Position numbers and translations under genes: made by a program
In this document: in pieces, positions 42,593 to 52,126 of the stretch
Layout: each line of letters opens with the position of its first letter
Position numbering within the stretch: position 1 is the first letter of the stretch
The notes under the pieces: generated by a model
Seen by the model: the letters and a program-made list of their open reading frames with translations, nothing else
Databases searched by the model: none
What the model was told of the DNA's origin: nothing
Source: Streptomyces sp. S465
GTDB lineage: Bacteria > Actinomycetota > Actinomycetes > Streptomycetales > Streptomycetaceae
Reading direction: 5' to 3'
Length of the DNA: 64,000 nt
Assembly: GCF_026898115.1 (NCBI RefSeq)
Contig: NZ_CP114036.1
Location: 5,946,001-6,010,000, forward strand

Positions 42593-43437
42593 GCCAGACC
42601 GTCGACCGAGCGCTGAGCATCCTGCCGTTGCTGGCGGAGGGGCCGGCCAACCTGGAGCAGGTCGCCGCCCGGCTGGGGGTGCACAAGTCGACCGCGCTGC
42701 GGCTGCTGCGCACCCTGCACGAGCACGGCATGGTCTACCGTCAGCGGGACCAGCGCTACCGCCTCGGTGCCCGGCTCTTCGCGCTCGCGCAGGAGGCGGT
42801 GGAGAACCTCGACGTACGCGAGATCGCCCACCCCCATCTGGTGGCGCTCAACGAACGCTGCGGGCACACCGTCCATCTCGCGGTGTACGAGGAGAACGAG
42901 GTGCTCTACATCGACAAGGTGGAGAGCCGCTACCCGGTGCGGATGTACTCGCGGATCGGCAAGCCCGTCGCCATCACCGTCGCCGCGGTGGCCAAGCTGC
43001 TGCTGGCCGATCTGCCCGAGCCCGAGCGCCGGACGCTGGCCGAACGGCTCACCTACCCCGCGTACACGCCCCGTTCGACGCCGAACGCCGACGCGTTCCT
43101 CAAGGAGCTGGCGACCGTGCGCGAGCAGGGCTGGGCCACCGACCTGGGCGGCCACGAGGAATCGATCAACTGCGTCGGGGCGCCGATCCGGGGTGCGGAC
43201 GGACGGGTCGTGGCCGCCTGCTCGGTGTCGGCGCCGAACGTCGTCATCAGCGCCGAGGAACTCCTCGCCCTGCTGCCGCTGGTGCGCCGCACGGCGGAGG
43301 AGATCAGCCGGGAATACTCGGGCGACGCCCCGGTGTCCCCCGCACCGCACGGCGCGATCACGGCGCCGGGCACCCCCACACCGCACGACCCATCGCACGG
43401 AACACCCGAGAAGAGAGCCGAGGAAACCTCCTCATGA
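42589..43437 (+). CDS. IclR-family transcriptional regulator
   Basis: A 282-aa regulator. The winged-helix (ILPLLAEGPANLEQVAARLGVHKSTALRLLRTLHEHG) is followed by the GAF-like effector domain (HTVHLAVYEENEVLYIDKVES; NCVGAPIRGADGRVVAACSVS). It is coupled to the kinase (ATGA overlap, GGAGG upstream) and to the next gene (ATGA). It probably controls this operon in response to its substrate. Confidence 0.87.
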   Translation: MSQTVDRALSILPLLAEGPANLEQVAARLGVHKSTALRLLRTLHEHGMVYRQRDQRYRLGARLFALAQEAVENLDVREIAHPHLVALNERCGHTVHLAVYEENEVLYIDKVESRYPVRMYSRIGKPVAITVAAVAKLLLADLPEPERRTLAERLTYPAYTPRSTPNADAFLKELATVREQGWATDLGGHEESINCVGAPIRGADGRVVAACSVSAPNVVISAEELLALLPLVRRTAEEISREYSGDAPVSPAPHGAITAPGTPTPHDPSHGTPEKRAEETSS

Positions 43438-43847
43438 GCGAGAAGCTCCAGAAGACCGCGATCACCCCGGCCACGCACACCACGCCGCCCGCCAAGTTCT
43501 CCCACGGCGTGAAGAAGGGGAACATCCTCCAGGTCGCCGGTCAGGTCGGGTTCGGCCCCGCGGTCCCGGGCCAGGCCCCCGCCCCCGTCGGCCCGACCCT
43601 GCGCGAGCAGACCCTGCAGACCCTGCGCAATGTGCAGGCCGTGCTGGAGGAGGGCGGCGCGAGCTGGGAGGACGCGGTGATGGTGCGCGTCTACCTCACC
43701 GACACCAGCCACTTCGCCGAGTTCAACGAGATCTACAACGAGTTCTTCGCCGATCTCAAGGAGGCCCCGGCCGCCCGTACGACGGTCTACGTCGGCCTTC
43801 CCGCCGGTCTGCTCGTCGAGATCGACGCCCTCGCCGTCCTGGGCTGA
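43434..43847 (+). CDS. RidA/YjgF-family protein
   Basis: A 137-aa member of the RidA family, which hydrolyses reactive enamine/imine intermediates made by PLP enzymes such as deaminases. The family pattern is seen in FSHGVKKGNILQVAGQVGFGP, LREQTLQTLRNVQAVLEEGGASWEDAVMVRVYLTD (conserved Arg) and YVGLPAGLLVEIDALAV. Position in a D-amino-acid cluster fits that role. Confidence 0.85.
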   Translation: MSEKLQKTAITPATHTTPPAKFSHGVKKGNILQVAGQVGFGPAVPGQAPAPVGPTLREQTLQTLRNVQAVLEEGGASWEDAVMVRVYLTDTSHFAEFNEIYNEFFADLKEAPAARTTVYVGLPAGLLVEIDALAVLG

Positions 43848-43868
43848 CCCCGGATCACCCGACATCCC

Positions 43869-43899
43869 GGGGCGGGCGGGAGCGTCCCCCGCCCGCCCC
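43869..43899. terminator. Hairpin after the RidA gene
   Basis: GGGGCGGGCGGG and CCCGCCCGCCCC form a 12-bp stem with a 7-nt loop, 21 nt after the stop. It may attenuate rather than fully end transcription into the permease gene. Confidence 0.5.
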
Positions 43900-44015
43900 G
43901 GCCGCCCTCCCGACGCGTCGGAAAGCACGAACCCTGATCACCCGTACCCAGGCTCCACCAGCGCGCGGCCCCCCGCCGTGCGGCGCTACCCCCTACCCAT
44001 ATTCCGGAGTCCCCC

Positions 44016-45497
44016 ATGCTGCTCGCGGCCACCTCCGTCACCTCCGCCGCCGAGACGCCACCCCACACCGGTGGTCTGCTCGCGCTCATCCCCGGCACCG
44101 CCGGTCTGCTGACCGTCGCCGCCCTCGGTATCGCCCTTCTGCTCTACCTGATCATCAAGGTCCGGCTCCAGCCCTTCGTGGCGCTGCTCGGCGTCTCCAT
44201 CGCGGTCGGTCTGGCCGCGGGGCTATCGGTCACCGAACTCTTCGGCACGGTGCAGAAGTCCGACGCGGTCTCGCTCATCGAATCCGGGATGGGCGGCATC
44301 CTCGGCCATATCGCCATCATCATCGGCCTGGGCACGATGCTCGGCGCGATCCTGGAGGTCTCCGGCGGCGCGGAGGCGCTCAGCGCCCGGCTGCTCGGCA
44401 TCTTCGGAGAGAAGCGGGCGCCGCTCGCGATGGGACTGACCGGCCTGATCTTCGGCATACCCGTCTTCTTCGACGTCGGCATCTTCGTCCTCGCGCCGAT
44501 CGTCTACGCGGCCGCCAAGCGCAGCGGCAAGTCGATCCTGCTCTACGCGATGCCGCTGCTGGCCGGCCTGTCCATGACCCACGCCTTCCTGCCGCCGCAC
44601 CCGGGCCCGGTGGCCGCGGCCGGACTGCTCCACGTCGACCTGGGCTGGGTCATCCTGATGGGCATCGTGGTGGGCATCCCGTCGGTGCTGGCCGCGTGGG
44701 GCTACGCCGCCTGGATCGGCAAGCGCGTCTTCGTCCCCGTACCGCAGGACATGGTCGAGGCGGCCGAGGAGTCCAGGGAGGCGGTCGCGGCCCAGCAGCG
44801 CGCCTCCGGCGCCACTCCGGCCGAGCGGCCGGTCTCGGTGGCCACGGTCCTCACCATCATCGGCGCCCCGCTCGTCCTCATCCTCTGCGCGACCTTCTCC
44901 TCCATCGCGCTGGACCCGAGCACCGGCCGCTCGGTCATCGAGTTCTTCGGCCACCCCTTCGTGGCGCTGACGATCGCCCTGCTCCTCGCCTACTACCTGC
45001 TGGGTATCCGGCGCGGCTGGTCCCGCAAGTCCCTGGAGACCGTCTCCACCGCCTCCCTCAAGCCCGTCGGCAACATCCTCCTGGTCGTCGGCGCGGGCGG
45101 GGTCTTCGGCGCGGTCCTCAAGGGCAGCGGGGTCGCCCAGGCCCTCGCCGACGCCTTCGACAGCGCGGGCCTGCCGGTCATCGTGCTGGCCTGGCTGATC
45201 TCGGTGGTGCTCCGGGTCGCCCAGGGCTCGGCGACGGTCGCGATCGTCACGACGGCGGGCATCGTCACCCCGCTGCTCGCCGACGGCCACTACTCCCAGG
45301 CCCATCTGGCCCTGGTCATCATGGCCATCTCGGCGGGCTCGATCTTCGCCTCGCACGTCAACGACGGCGGCTTCTGGATGGTGGCCAAGTACTTCGGCAT
45401 CTCCGAGAGCGACACGCTGAAGTCCTGGACGGTCCTGGAGACGGTGCTGTCGGTGGCCGGGTTCGTGGTGGCGGGCCTGCTGAGCGTCGTCATCTAG
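44016..45497 (+). CDS. GntP-family gluconate/sugar-acid permease
   Basis: A 493-aa membrane protein with about 12-14 helices. GntP-family blocks are clear: GMGGILGHIAIIIGLGTMLGAILEVSGGAEALS, LIFGIPVFFDVGIFVLAPIVYAAAK, THAFLPPHPGPVAAA and VLRVAQGSATVAIVTTAGI. It should import a sugar acid (gluconate-like or, in this context, possibly a D-hydroxy/amino acid) by proton symport. The ATG at 44016 has a weak ribosome site (CCGGAGTCCCCC). Confidence 0.88.
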   Translation: MLLAATSVTSAAETPPHTGGLLALIPGTAGLLTVAALGIALLLYLIIKVRLQPFVALLGVSIAVGLAAGLSVTELFGTVQKSDAVSLIESGMGGILGHIAIIIGLGTMLGAILEVSGGAEALSARLLGIFGEKRAPLAMGLTGLIFGIPVFFDVGIFVLAPIVYAAAKRSGKSILLYAMPLLAGLSMTHAFLPPHPGPVAAAGLLHVDLGWVILMGIVVGIPSVLAAWGYAAWIGKRVFVPVPQDMVEAAEESREAVAAQQRASGATPAERPVSVATVLTIIGAPLVLILCATFSSIALDPSTGRSVIEFFGHPFVALTIALLLAYYLLGIRRGWSRKSLETVSTASLKPVGNILLVVGAGGVFGAVLKGSGVAQALADAFDSAGLPVIVLAWLISVVLRVAQGSATVAIVTTAGIVTPLLADGHYSQAHLALVIMAISAGSIFASHVNDGGFWMVAKYFGISESDTLKSWTVLETVLSVAGFVVAGLLSVVI

Positions 45498-45555
45498 TAC
45501 GTCGGGCCGGCACGTCGGGCCAGTACGTCGGGCCGGATCCAGTACGTCGGGCCGG
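45494..45555. repeat. Short tandem repeats AGTACGTCGGGCCGG
   Basis: Four imperfect copies of a roughly 15-nt AGTACGTCGGGCCGG unit follow the permease stop, directly before the terminator. Confidence 0.55.
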
Positions 45556-45557
45556 AT

Positions 45558-45589
45558 CGCGGGTCCGTGGCGTCTGCCGCGGACCCGCG
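45558..45589. terminator. Terminator after the permease gene
   Basis: CGCGGGTCCG and CGGACCCGCG form a perfect 10-bp stem with a 12-nt loop. Confidence 0.6.
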
Positions 45590-45714
45590 CCGTGTTCAGG
45601 CCGCCACGTCACGCGGGTCACGTCTCTTTATGTTCTCCATACATTCAACTCACCACCCCCGCGAGCAGCACGATCACTTCCTAGGGTCCCTGAAGCACGT
45701 GAAGGAAGGGACCC

Positions 45715-46656
45715 ATGGAAGAACTCCGCGCAATCCGGGCTCGCGGTATCACGAAGAGCTTCGGTGATGTCGTCGCCCTGGACGGCATCGACCTCGATGT
45801 GACGCAGGGGCAGATCCACGGCCTGGTCGGACCGAACGGCGCCGGAAAGACGACGTTGCTCGGCCTTCTGCTGGGGCTCGCGGTGGCCGACAGCGGTCGT
45901 CTGGAGGTCCTGGGTACACCGGTCGAGCGGGTGCTCGACGCTCCCGACGGTGTCGCCGGCTTCGTGGACGGCCCCGCCCTCTACCCCTCGCTCACCCCAC
46001 GGCAGAACCTCACCGCGCTGGCCGCGCTGCGCGGCCACGACGCGCGCACGGCGGGGATCGACGACGTACTCGCCGAGGTCGGTCTCACCGACGTCGCCGA
46101 CGACCGCACCCGCGGCTTCTCCCTCGGCATGCGCCAGCGGCTCGGGCTCGCCGCCGCCCTGCTGACCAGGCCCCGGCTGCTCGTGCTCGACGAACCGTCC
46201 AACGGCCTCGACCCCGCGGGCAAGCGGCATGTGCACGGTGTCCTGGGCCGGCTCGCGGCCGGCGGAACCGCCGTCGTGCTCTCCAGCCACAACATGGACG
46301 ACCTCGAGGCGCTGTGCTCCGGGGTGACCATCCTCGCCGCCGGACGCGTCGTCTTCTCCGGCCCGCTGTCCGAACTGGCCACCGAGAACCGTGAACTCGA
46401 CTACCGGCTGCTCACCTCCGACCGGCAGGCCGCCCGCCGGCTGGCGGACGACGCGCCGGGGATCGAGGTCGTCGACGACGCCGGGGTACGGCGGGACGCC
46501 GAACCGCTCGTCGTCCGCGCCCTGGTGCCCGCTCTCGACCACCTCGTGGCGCGGCTCGTGGAGAAGGGCGTCGCACTGCGCGAGCTCACCCCCGTCGTAT
46601 CGCCGCTCGAAGCCGCGTTTCTCGCCCTCACCGAGCAGCAGGAGGCGGACAGATGA
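45715..46656 (+). CDS. ABC transporter ATP-binding protein (CcmA-like)
   Basis: A 313-aa ATPase. Walker A GPNGAGKTT (residues 39-47), the signature FSLGMRQRLG (about 138), Walker B RLLVLDEPSNGLDP and the H-loop SSHNMDDLE are intact. It drives the membrane protein encoded by the next gene (start overlaps its stop, ATGA). The ATG follows AAGGAAGGGACCC. Confidence 0.9.
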   Translation: MEELRAIRARGITKSFGDVVALDGIDLDVTQGQIHGLVGPNGAGKTTLLGLLLGLAVADSGRLEVLGTPVERVLDAPDGVAGFVDGPALYPSLTPRQNLTALAALRGHDARTAGIDDVLAEVGLTDVADDRTRGFSLGMRQRLGLAAALLTRPRLLVLDEPSNGLDPAGKRHVHGVLGRLAAGGTAVVLSSHNMDDLEALCSGVTILAAGRVVFSGPLSELATENRELDYRLLTSDRQAARRLADDAPGIEVVDDAGVRRDAEPLVVRALVPALDHLVARLVEKGVALRELTPVVSPLEAAFLALTEQQEADR

Positions 46657-48029
46657 CCGCGACCCTCACCCGGAGCCGGGAACAGGATGACGAGCAGGTG
46701 ACCGGGGGCCGTCGCGTCCCCGTCACCCGCGCCTGCCGCTTCGAGCTGGTCAAGCTCCTCTCCCAGTGGCGGATCCGCCTGCTGGCCCTGGCCTGCTGGA
46801 TCGCCCCCGCCCTCTTCGTCGTCGGGGTGGGCCAGCAGAGCACGCTTCCCGTCGACACCCTCTTCGGGCGCTGGATGCTCGCCTCCGGGTGGGCCGGGCC
46901 GCTGGTGATGCTCGGTTTCGCCGGGACCTGGGCGCTCCCGCTGCTGACCTCGGTCGTGGCCGGTGACGTGTTCGCCTCCGAGGACCGGCTCGGCACCTGG
47001 CGCCATCTGCTCGTGGCGGTCCGCTCGCCCCGGCGGATCTTCGTGGCGAAGGCGGTGGCCAGCCTCACCGTCCTGCTGCTGCTCGTGGCCGGGCTCGCGG
47101 TCTCCAGCACCGTCGGCGGTCTCCTCGCGGTCGGCAACCGGCCGCTGGTCGGTCTCGACGGCCATCTCCTGGCACCGTCGGACGCCGCCGTCTCGGTCCT
47201 GCTCTCCTGGGTCTGCGTCCTCGCTCCCACTCTGGCGCTCGCCGCACTCGGCCTCCTCGGGTCGGTCACGCTGGGACGGTCCCCGATGGGGCTGCTGGTA
47301 CCCGTGCTGGTCTCGCTCGCGATGGCGGTCGCCCAGATGCTGCCGCTTCCGGTGGCCGTACGCGTCGCCCTGCCGAGCTACGCCTTCATCTCCTGGAACG
47401 GTCTGTTCACCGACCCCCGGCAACTCGGCCCGCTGCTGATCGGCGTCGTTGTCAGCCTGGTGTGGGCCGTGGTCGCGACGGCGCTGGCGTATGTGCTCTT
47501 CGTACGGCGCGATTTCACCAACCCGGCCCACGACGGTTCGGGCCGCCGCGCGATCGCCGTCGGGGTCCTGCCGCTGGTCGGGGTGGCCGCCGCGTCGTTC
47601 GCGGTCGTCGCCGCGACGACCTCGGCGACGGGCTCGGGGATCGAGCAGGACAAGGTGCAGCGCTCGCTCGCCACGGCGTTCGCGCACCTGTACCGCATGC
47701 AGACCGACCAGCTCAACCGGCCCGCCGTCACCGAGGCCCAGTTGAAGGCCACGGCGTCGTGCGGCAAGGGAAGCACCAGGGTCGCGGCGGAAGGTCCGGG
47801 CAACGACTGGCGCTGCGTCGTGACCTGGCATCTCCCCGGCGTCGAGGCCCCCGGACAGGCCATCTACCAACTCGACGTCACTCCGGACGGGCGGTTCATG
47901 GCCGATGGCGATGGACCGAAGGAAGTGAACGGCTACTTCCTGGTGCGGACGCCCGACGGGGACGCACCGAACCCGCTGTGGCAGTTCGACGGCAACGTCG
48001 AACTGCTCGACACCACCCCGAAGGGATAA
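46653..48029 (+). CDS. ABC transporter permease (ABC-2 type)
   Basis: A 458-aa permease. About six hydrophobic helices occur between residues 30 and 310 (LALACWIAPALFVVGVG; SLTVLLLLVAGLAVSSTVGGLLAV; VLVSLAMAVAQMLPLPVAVRVAL), followed by a soluble domain of about 130 residues that ends near the start of the next gene. It is coupled to the ATPase. The substrate is unknown; the secreted phosphoesterase downstream may be functionally linked. Confidence 0.83.
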   Translation: MTATLTRSREQDDEQVTGGRRVPVTRACRFELVKLLSQWRIRLLALACWIAPALFVVGVGQQSTLPVDTLFGRWMLASGWAGPLVMLGFAGTWALPLLTSVVAGDVFASEDRLGTWRHLLVAVRSPRRIFVAKAVASLTVLLLLVAGLAVSSTVGGLLAVGNRPLVGLDGHLLAPSDAAVSVLLSWVCVLAPTLALAALGLLGSVTLGRSPMGLLVPVLVSLAMAVAQMLPLPVAVRVALPSYAFISWNGLFTDPRQLGPLLIGVVVSLVWAVVATALAYVLFVRRDFTNPAHDGSGRRAIAVGVLPLVGVAAASFAVVAATTSATGSGIEQDKVQRSLATAFAHLYRMQTDQLNRPAVTEAQLKATASCGKGSTRVAAEGPGNDWRCVVTWHLPGVEAPGQAIYQLDVTPDGRFMADGDGPKEVNGYFLVRTPDGDAPNPLWQFDGNVELLDTTPKG

Positions 48030-48035
48030 CACCCC

Positions 48036-50786
48036 ATGCAGGTAACTCGCCGCCGCAAGCTCGCCGAGGAAGCCCGGATCAGCCTCATCAGCAGACGCAT
48101 CGGCCGCCGGATACCGCTGTTGACGGCGGGCACCACCGCCGTCGCCCTCGTGGCCACCGGCACGGCGCTCGCGCAGACCCACCAGTTCGGCACGGACCAG
48201 GTCGGTCAGGTCACCGAGAACGGCCAGGTCGTCTCCAGCAACCAGTACATCGCCCCGTACGGCGACCGTCTCGTCATCAACCAGGGCAAGATCATGTCGT
48301 CCACGGTCAGCCCGGACGGCACGCACATGGCCGCCTCGGTCACCGACGGTGGCGCGGCCCTGGCCATCGTGGACCTGAAGAACTGGAAGACGCAGCAGCT
48401 CGTCAGCAACGCCGCGTCGTCGAACCCCCGCATCAGCAGCAACAACGTGGGCCAGGAGGGCCCGACGTACTCGCCCGACGGCAAGCAGCTGTGGCTGGGC
48501 CAGCCGGACGGCTACACCGTGTTCACCGTGAACGCGGACGGCGGCGTCTCCAGCCCGCGGACCGTCAGCATCCCGGCGCAGGGGTCCAAGCACGCCCTGG
48601 TGGGCGCGGCCGCGTTCTCGGCCGACGGCAAGACCGTGTACTCCGCGGTCAACGGCCAGAACCGGGTCGTCGCCATCGACGCCGCGACCGGGACCATCGA
48701 GCGGAGCTGGAACGTGGGCAACGCCCCGCGCGGCATGGTCGTCGTCGGGAAGAAGCTCTACGTGAGCAACGAGGGCGGCCGTCCGGCCAAGCCCGGCGAG
48801 CCCACCATCAACTCGTACGGCACCCATGTACTCGCCGACCAGAAGACCGCCGCCACCACCAGCGGCACGGTCAGCGTCATCGACCTGGCGCACCAGGACG
48901 CCGCGGTCGCCGGCATCGAGGTCGGTCTGCACCCGACCGCCGTGTACGCCAAGAACGGCGTGGTGTTCGTCACCAACACCGCCGACAACAACGTGTCGGT
49001 CATCGACACGGCGAAGGACAAGGTCGTCCAGACCATCTCCACCCAGCCCTGGGCCAAGGCCCGGGTGGGCTACGAGCCCACCGCGGTGAACCTCACCGAC
49101 GACGGTCATCTGCTGGTGACCCTCGGCCGTGCCAACGCCGTGGCCGTCTACAAGTACACCTCCCCGCAGGAGCCGGTCTCTTACGTCGGTCTGCTCCCCA
49201 CGGACTACTTCCCCTCGGAGATCACCACTTCCGGCAACCAGGTCTACGTCTCCAACACCCGTGGCGTCGACGCCCGCCGTAAGGCCACCGGCGCGCACCG
49301 CACCCACGACACGACGTCCAGCCTCCAGAAGTTCACGCTGCCCGACGACAGCGTGATCAAGTCCTACACCGGCAAGGTCTTCCAGCAGAACGGCTGGAAC
49401 GGGGAGTCGCTCAAGAAGTCCGACGGCACCCCGGCCAAGCCGGTGCCGGTCCCGGTCAAGCTCGGCGACCCCTCGACGATCAAGCACGTCTTCCTGCTCG
49501 TCAAGGAGAACCGGACCTACGACCAGGTCTTCGGTGACATGCCGCAGGGCAACGGCGACCCGTCGCTGACCGAGTTCGGCGAGAACGTCACGCCGAACCA
49601 GCACGCCCTGGCCCGGCAGTTCGGCCTGTACGACAACACGTACGACATCGGCACCAACTCCGCCGAGGGCCACAACTGGCTGATGCAGGCCGACAACCCG
49701 GAGTACACCGAGTCCTCGGCCGGTGAGTACGCCCGCAGCTACGACACCGAGGACGACGCCCTCGGCCACCAGAAGACCGGCTTCATCTGGACCGGCGCGC
49801 AGGCGGCCGGCAAGTCCGTCCGGAACTTCGGCGAGTTCCAGCAGTTCCTGACCAAGCCGTCGGACGCCAGCTGGCAGAACCTGTACTGCGACAGCAAGAA
49901 CATGGCGGCGACCGGTCAGGACACCGCCTACCCGCTGAACTCCACCTCGCCGATCCCGTCGCTCAACGACGTGTCGGTGCCCGGCTACCCGAAGTTCGAC
50001 ACCAGCGTCCCGGACATCTACCGGGCCCAGATCTGGAAGAAGGACTTCGAGAAGAACGGTCCGGCGAACCTGAACATGTTCTGGCTCTCCAGCGACCACA
50101 CCGGTGGCCCGGTGAGCGCCGCCTCCCAGGTCGCGGACAACGACCTCGCCGTGGGCCAGATCGTCGACGAGATCTCGCACAGCAAGTACTGGAAGGACTC
50201 GGCGATCTTCGTCGTCGAGGACGACTCCCAGGCGGGTCTCGACCACGTCGACGGCCACCGTGCCCCGGTCCAGATCATCAGCCCCTGGGCCAAGCACGGC
50301 ACCGTGGACAGCCACTACTACTCGCAGATCAACATGATGCGAACCATCGAGCAGATCCTCGGCATCCAGCCGATGAACCAGAAGGACACCGCGGCCACCC
50401 CGATGGCCCAGGCGTTCACCCAGAAGCCGGACTTCACCCCGTTCAAGGCGCTGCCCAACCGGACCTCGCTCACCGCCGGTGTGAAGACCCCGCCGTCCTG
50501 CGGCCTGGACACCCCCGCGGCCCAGAGCCCGAAGGCGGCGGCCGTGCCGTCGCCCTCGGTGCCGGCGGACATGAAGGACGTCGCCGCCCAGTGGAACCAG
50601 TGGAAGTCGAAGCAGCGCCTGACCGGCCCCCACGCCGTCCCGGACTACGCTCCCCCCGCCCAGATGAACCACCTCACGTGGTACGAGACGCACAACTGGG
50701 CGAAGCCGTACCCGGGTGAGAAGAAGATCTACGCTCCGCAGGACGTGCCGGGCGCCTACATCCCGTCGGCGGAGAACGACGGCTGA
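48036..50786 (+). CDS. Secreted YncE-type beta-propeller / phosphoesterase fusion
   Basis: A 916-aa exported protein. A signal/anchor lies at about residues 25-47 (PLLTAGTTAVALVATGTALA). Residues about 50-410 form a beta-propeller with YncE/cytochrome-D1-like repeats (VVAIDAATGTIERSWNVGNAPRGMVV; PTAVYAKNGVVFVTNTADNNVSVID). From about 484 a phosphoesterase/phospholipase C-type domain begins at HVFLLVKENRTYDQVFGDM and includes DHTGGP and VVEDDSQAGLDHVDGHRAP, its metal-site region. Substrate is unknown. It starts 6 nt after the permease stop. Confidence 0.83.
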   Translation: MQVTRRRKLAEEARISLISRRIGRRIPLLTAGTTAVALVATGTALAQTHQFGTDQVGQVTENGQVVSSNQYIAPYGDRLVINQGKIMSSTVSPDGTHMAASVTDGGAALAIVDLKNWKTQQLVSNAASSNPRISSNNVGQEGPTYSPDGKQLWLGQPDGYTVFTVNADGGVSSPRTVSIPAQGSKHALVGAAAFSADGKTVYSAVNGQNRVVAIDAATGTIERSWNVGNAPRGMVVVGKKLYVSNEGGRPAKPGEPTINSYGTHVLADQKTAATTSGTVSVIDLAHQDAAVAGIEVGLHPTAVYAKNGVVFVTNTADNNVSVIDTAKDKVVQTISTQPWAKARVGYEPTAVNLTDDGHLLVTLGRANAVAVYKYTSPQEPVSYVGLLPTDYFPSEITTSGNQVYVSNTRGVDARRKATGAHRTHDTTSSLQKFTLPDDSVIKSYTGKVFQQNGWNGESLKKSDGTPAKPVPVPVKLGDPSTIKHVFLLVKENRTYDQVFGDMPQGNGDPSLTEFGENVTPNQHALARQFGLYDNTYDIGTNSAEGHNWLMQADNPEYTESSAGEYARSYDTEDDALGHQKTGFIWTGAQAAGKSVRNFGEFQQFLTKPSDASWQNLYCDSKNMAATGQDTAYPLNSTSPIPSLNDVSVPGYPKFDTSVPDIYRAQIWKKDFEKNGPANLNMFWLSSDHTGGPVSAASQVADNDLAVGQIVDEISHSKYWKDSAIFVVEDDSQAGLDHVDGHRAPVQIISPWAKHGTVDSHYYSQINMMRTIEQILGIQPMNQKDTAATPMAQAFTQKPDFTPFKALPNRTSLTAGVKTPPSCGLDTPAAQSPKAAAVPSPSVPADMKDVAAQWNQWKSKQRLTGPHAVPDYAPPAQMNHLTWYETHNWAKPYPGEKKIYAPQDVPGAYIPSAENDG

Positions 50787-50803
50787 CGCAAACTCACGGT
50801 TGT

Positions 50804-50842
50804 GTGGCCCCTGGTCGGCACCCTCGCCGGCCAGGGGCCCAC
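50804..50842. terminator. Hairpin terminator
   Basis: GTGGCCCCTGG and CCAGGGGCCCAC pair (with a one-base bulge and inner TCGGC/GCCGG) between the phosphoesterase gene and the convergent DUF397 gene. Confidence 0.6.
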
Positions 50843-50847
50843 CTGGA

Positions 50848-51075
50848 TCAGGTGCTGGGAAGCTCCCCCTGCTTGACGGCGGAGACGAACGCCGACCACG
50901 CGGACGACTCGAACATCAGGACCGGACCGTCGGGGTTCTTGCTGTCGCGGACGGGGACGTCGGCGTGGCCCCGGGCGACCTCAAGGCATTCACCCTGATC
51001 GCCGCCGCTGTAGCTGGACTTGATCCACCCGTTGATCGCGGAGCCATGGGGGGTGGCGTGCTCACTACTGACCAT
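50848..51075 (-). CDS. DUF397-domain protein
   Basis: A 75-aa protein with the DUF397 core: INGWIKSSYSGGDQGECLEVARG, VPVRDSKNPDGPVLMFESSAW and FVSAVKQGEL. These small proteins usually act beside XRE/DUF5753 regulators in streptomycetes, as here: it overlaps the end of such a gene by 11 nt. BldB-related roles are known for relatives; this copy is uncharacterised. Confidence 0.88.
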   Translation of the reverse strand: MVSSEHATPHGSAINGWIKSSYSGGDQGECLEVARGHADVPVRDSKNPDGPVLMFESSAWSAFVSAVKQGELPST

Positions 51076-51886
51076 CCGCGTGTTCCTCCGCTACCGCCCT
51101 GACGAGGGCCAGTGACTCCTGCTGCGACAATGCTTCGCTCAGGGCCAGAGCGTAGGCCGTTTGGCTGGCGTTCACCAGCGACGGATCATCCATCAAGTTG
51201 CCGGTGAGGAAGCCTTCGACGTACGCCACCGGGGCGGAATCCCCGAAACTCATGAGCGTGAGCAGACTCTGCTGGAGCGCGTGAGCCCCGGCGGCGTAGG
51301 GCAGCACGTGCAGCCGCAGGCGCCCCGCTGCGGCCATGTCCGCGATCTTGTGCAGTTGTTCGGCCATAACCTGAGGGCCACCGACACGGCGTCGCAGCAC
51401 GGCTTCGTCGAGGAGCGTCCACACGACAGGATGCGACGGCCTGTCCAGAATCCGGGCCCGTTCCGTTCGGATGACGACGTCCCGGTCAAGCTCCTCGGGC
51501 GTGTGGTTGGGGCGGTACGCACTGAACAGGGCCCGTGCGTAGGCGGGCGTCTGAAGCAGGCCGGGGACAAGTGTGAGCGCGAACTGCTGAATCAGGGTGG
51601 CCTGCGGTTCCAGCTCGGCGACGGTCGCGAAGTGGTCGGTCCACTTCGACTCCAGGTCCTCCAGCCACCGCGCGAAGAAGCCGTCCGTCCCCAGCGCCTG
51701 ATCGATCCGGGCCGCGTCATCCGGCTTCGGCAGCCGGCGCCCCGCCTCGAAGTGGCTGATCAGCGTGGGGGAGCACACCACCCGCTCACTCAGTGCCTCC
51801 TGCGTCAGCTCGGCCGCTATGCGGCGCAGCCTCAGCTCCTCCCCGTACTTCTCCCTGGGGGTGCGTGGCCTTCGGTCCCTCGTCAT
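51065..51886 (-). CDS. XRE-family regulator with DUF5753 domain
   Basis: A 273-aa regulator. The N-terminal HTH (YGEELRLRRIAAELTQEALSERVVCSPTLISHFEAGRRLPKPDD) is joined to a C-terminal DUF5753 domain (LEPQATLIQQFALTLVPGLLQTPAYARALF; VVWTLLDEAVLRRRVGG; AHALQQSLLTLMSF). ATG 51886 has GGAGGTC upstream. It forms an operon with the DUF397 gene and is divergent from the small conserved gene at 52127. Confidence 0.9.
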   Translation of the reverse strand: MTRDRRPRTPREKYGEELRLRRIAAELTQEALSERVVCSPTLISHFEAGRRLPKPDDAARIDQALGTDGFFARWLEDLESKWTDHFATVAELEPQATLIQQFALTLVPGLLQTPAYARALFSAYRPNHTPEELDRDVVIRTERARILDRPSHPVVWTLLDEAVLRRRVGGPQVMAEQLHKIADMAAAGRLRLHVLPYAAGAHALQQSLLTLMSFGDSAPVAYVEGFLTGNLMDDPSLVNASQTAYALALSEALSQQESLALVRAVAEEHADGQ

Positions 51887-52126
51887 GGGCTGACCTCCCG
51901 AGTTGAAGGGTGCGTTGTCAGGCTCGCCCTCCTGGCAGCGTAGCCAGAACACCCTCCACTCTGTGAGGAAAGCGCCACACAGCGTGAAGAGACGCAGGAC
52001 CCTCGCGACCGGGGTGCACCGGCCCGAGGGCGTGGCCCACCAGCGACATGGAGCTGATGAACATGAAGGAACCTAGCGGGTGGCTGTTCGCATGGGGGAG
52101 TGCACTTTTCCCTTACGGCCGTCCGG

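Noticed and set aside
46401..50693. 1,430-codon open frame antisense to the ABC/phosphoesterase operon
   Set aside because: Val/Gly/Arg-rich shadow typical of the antisense of GC-rich genes, with no domains.
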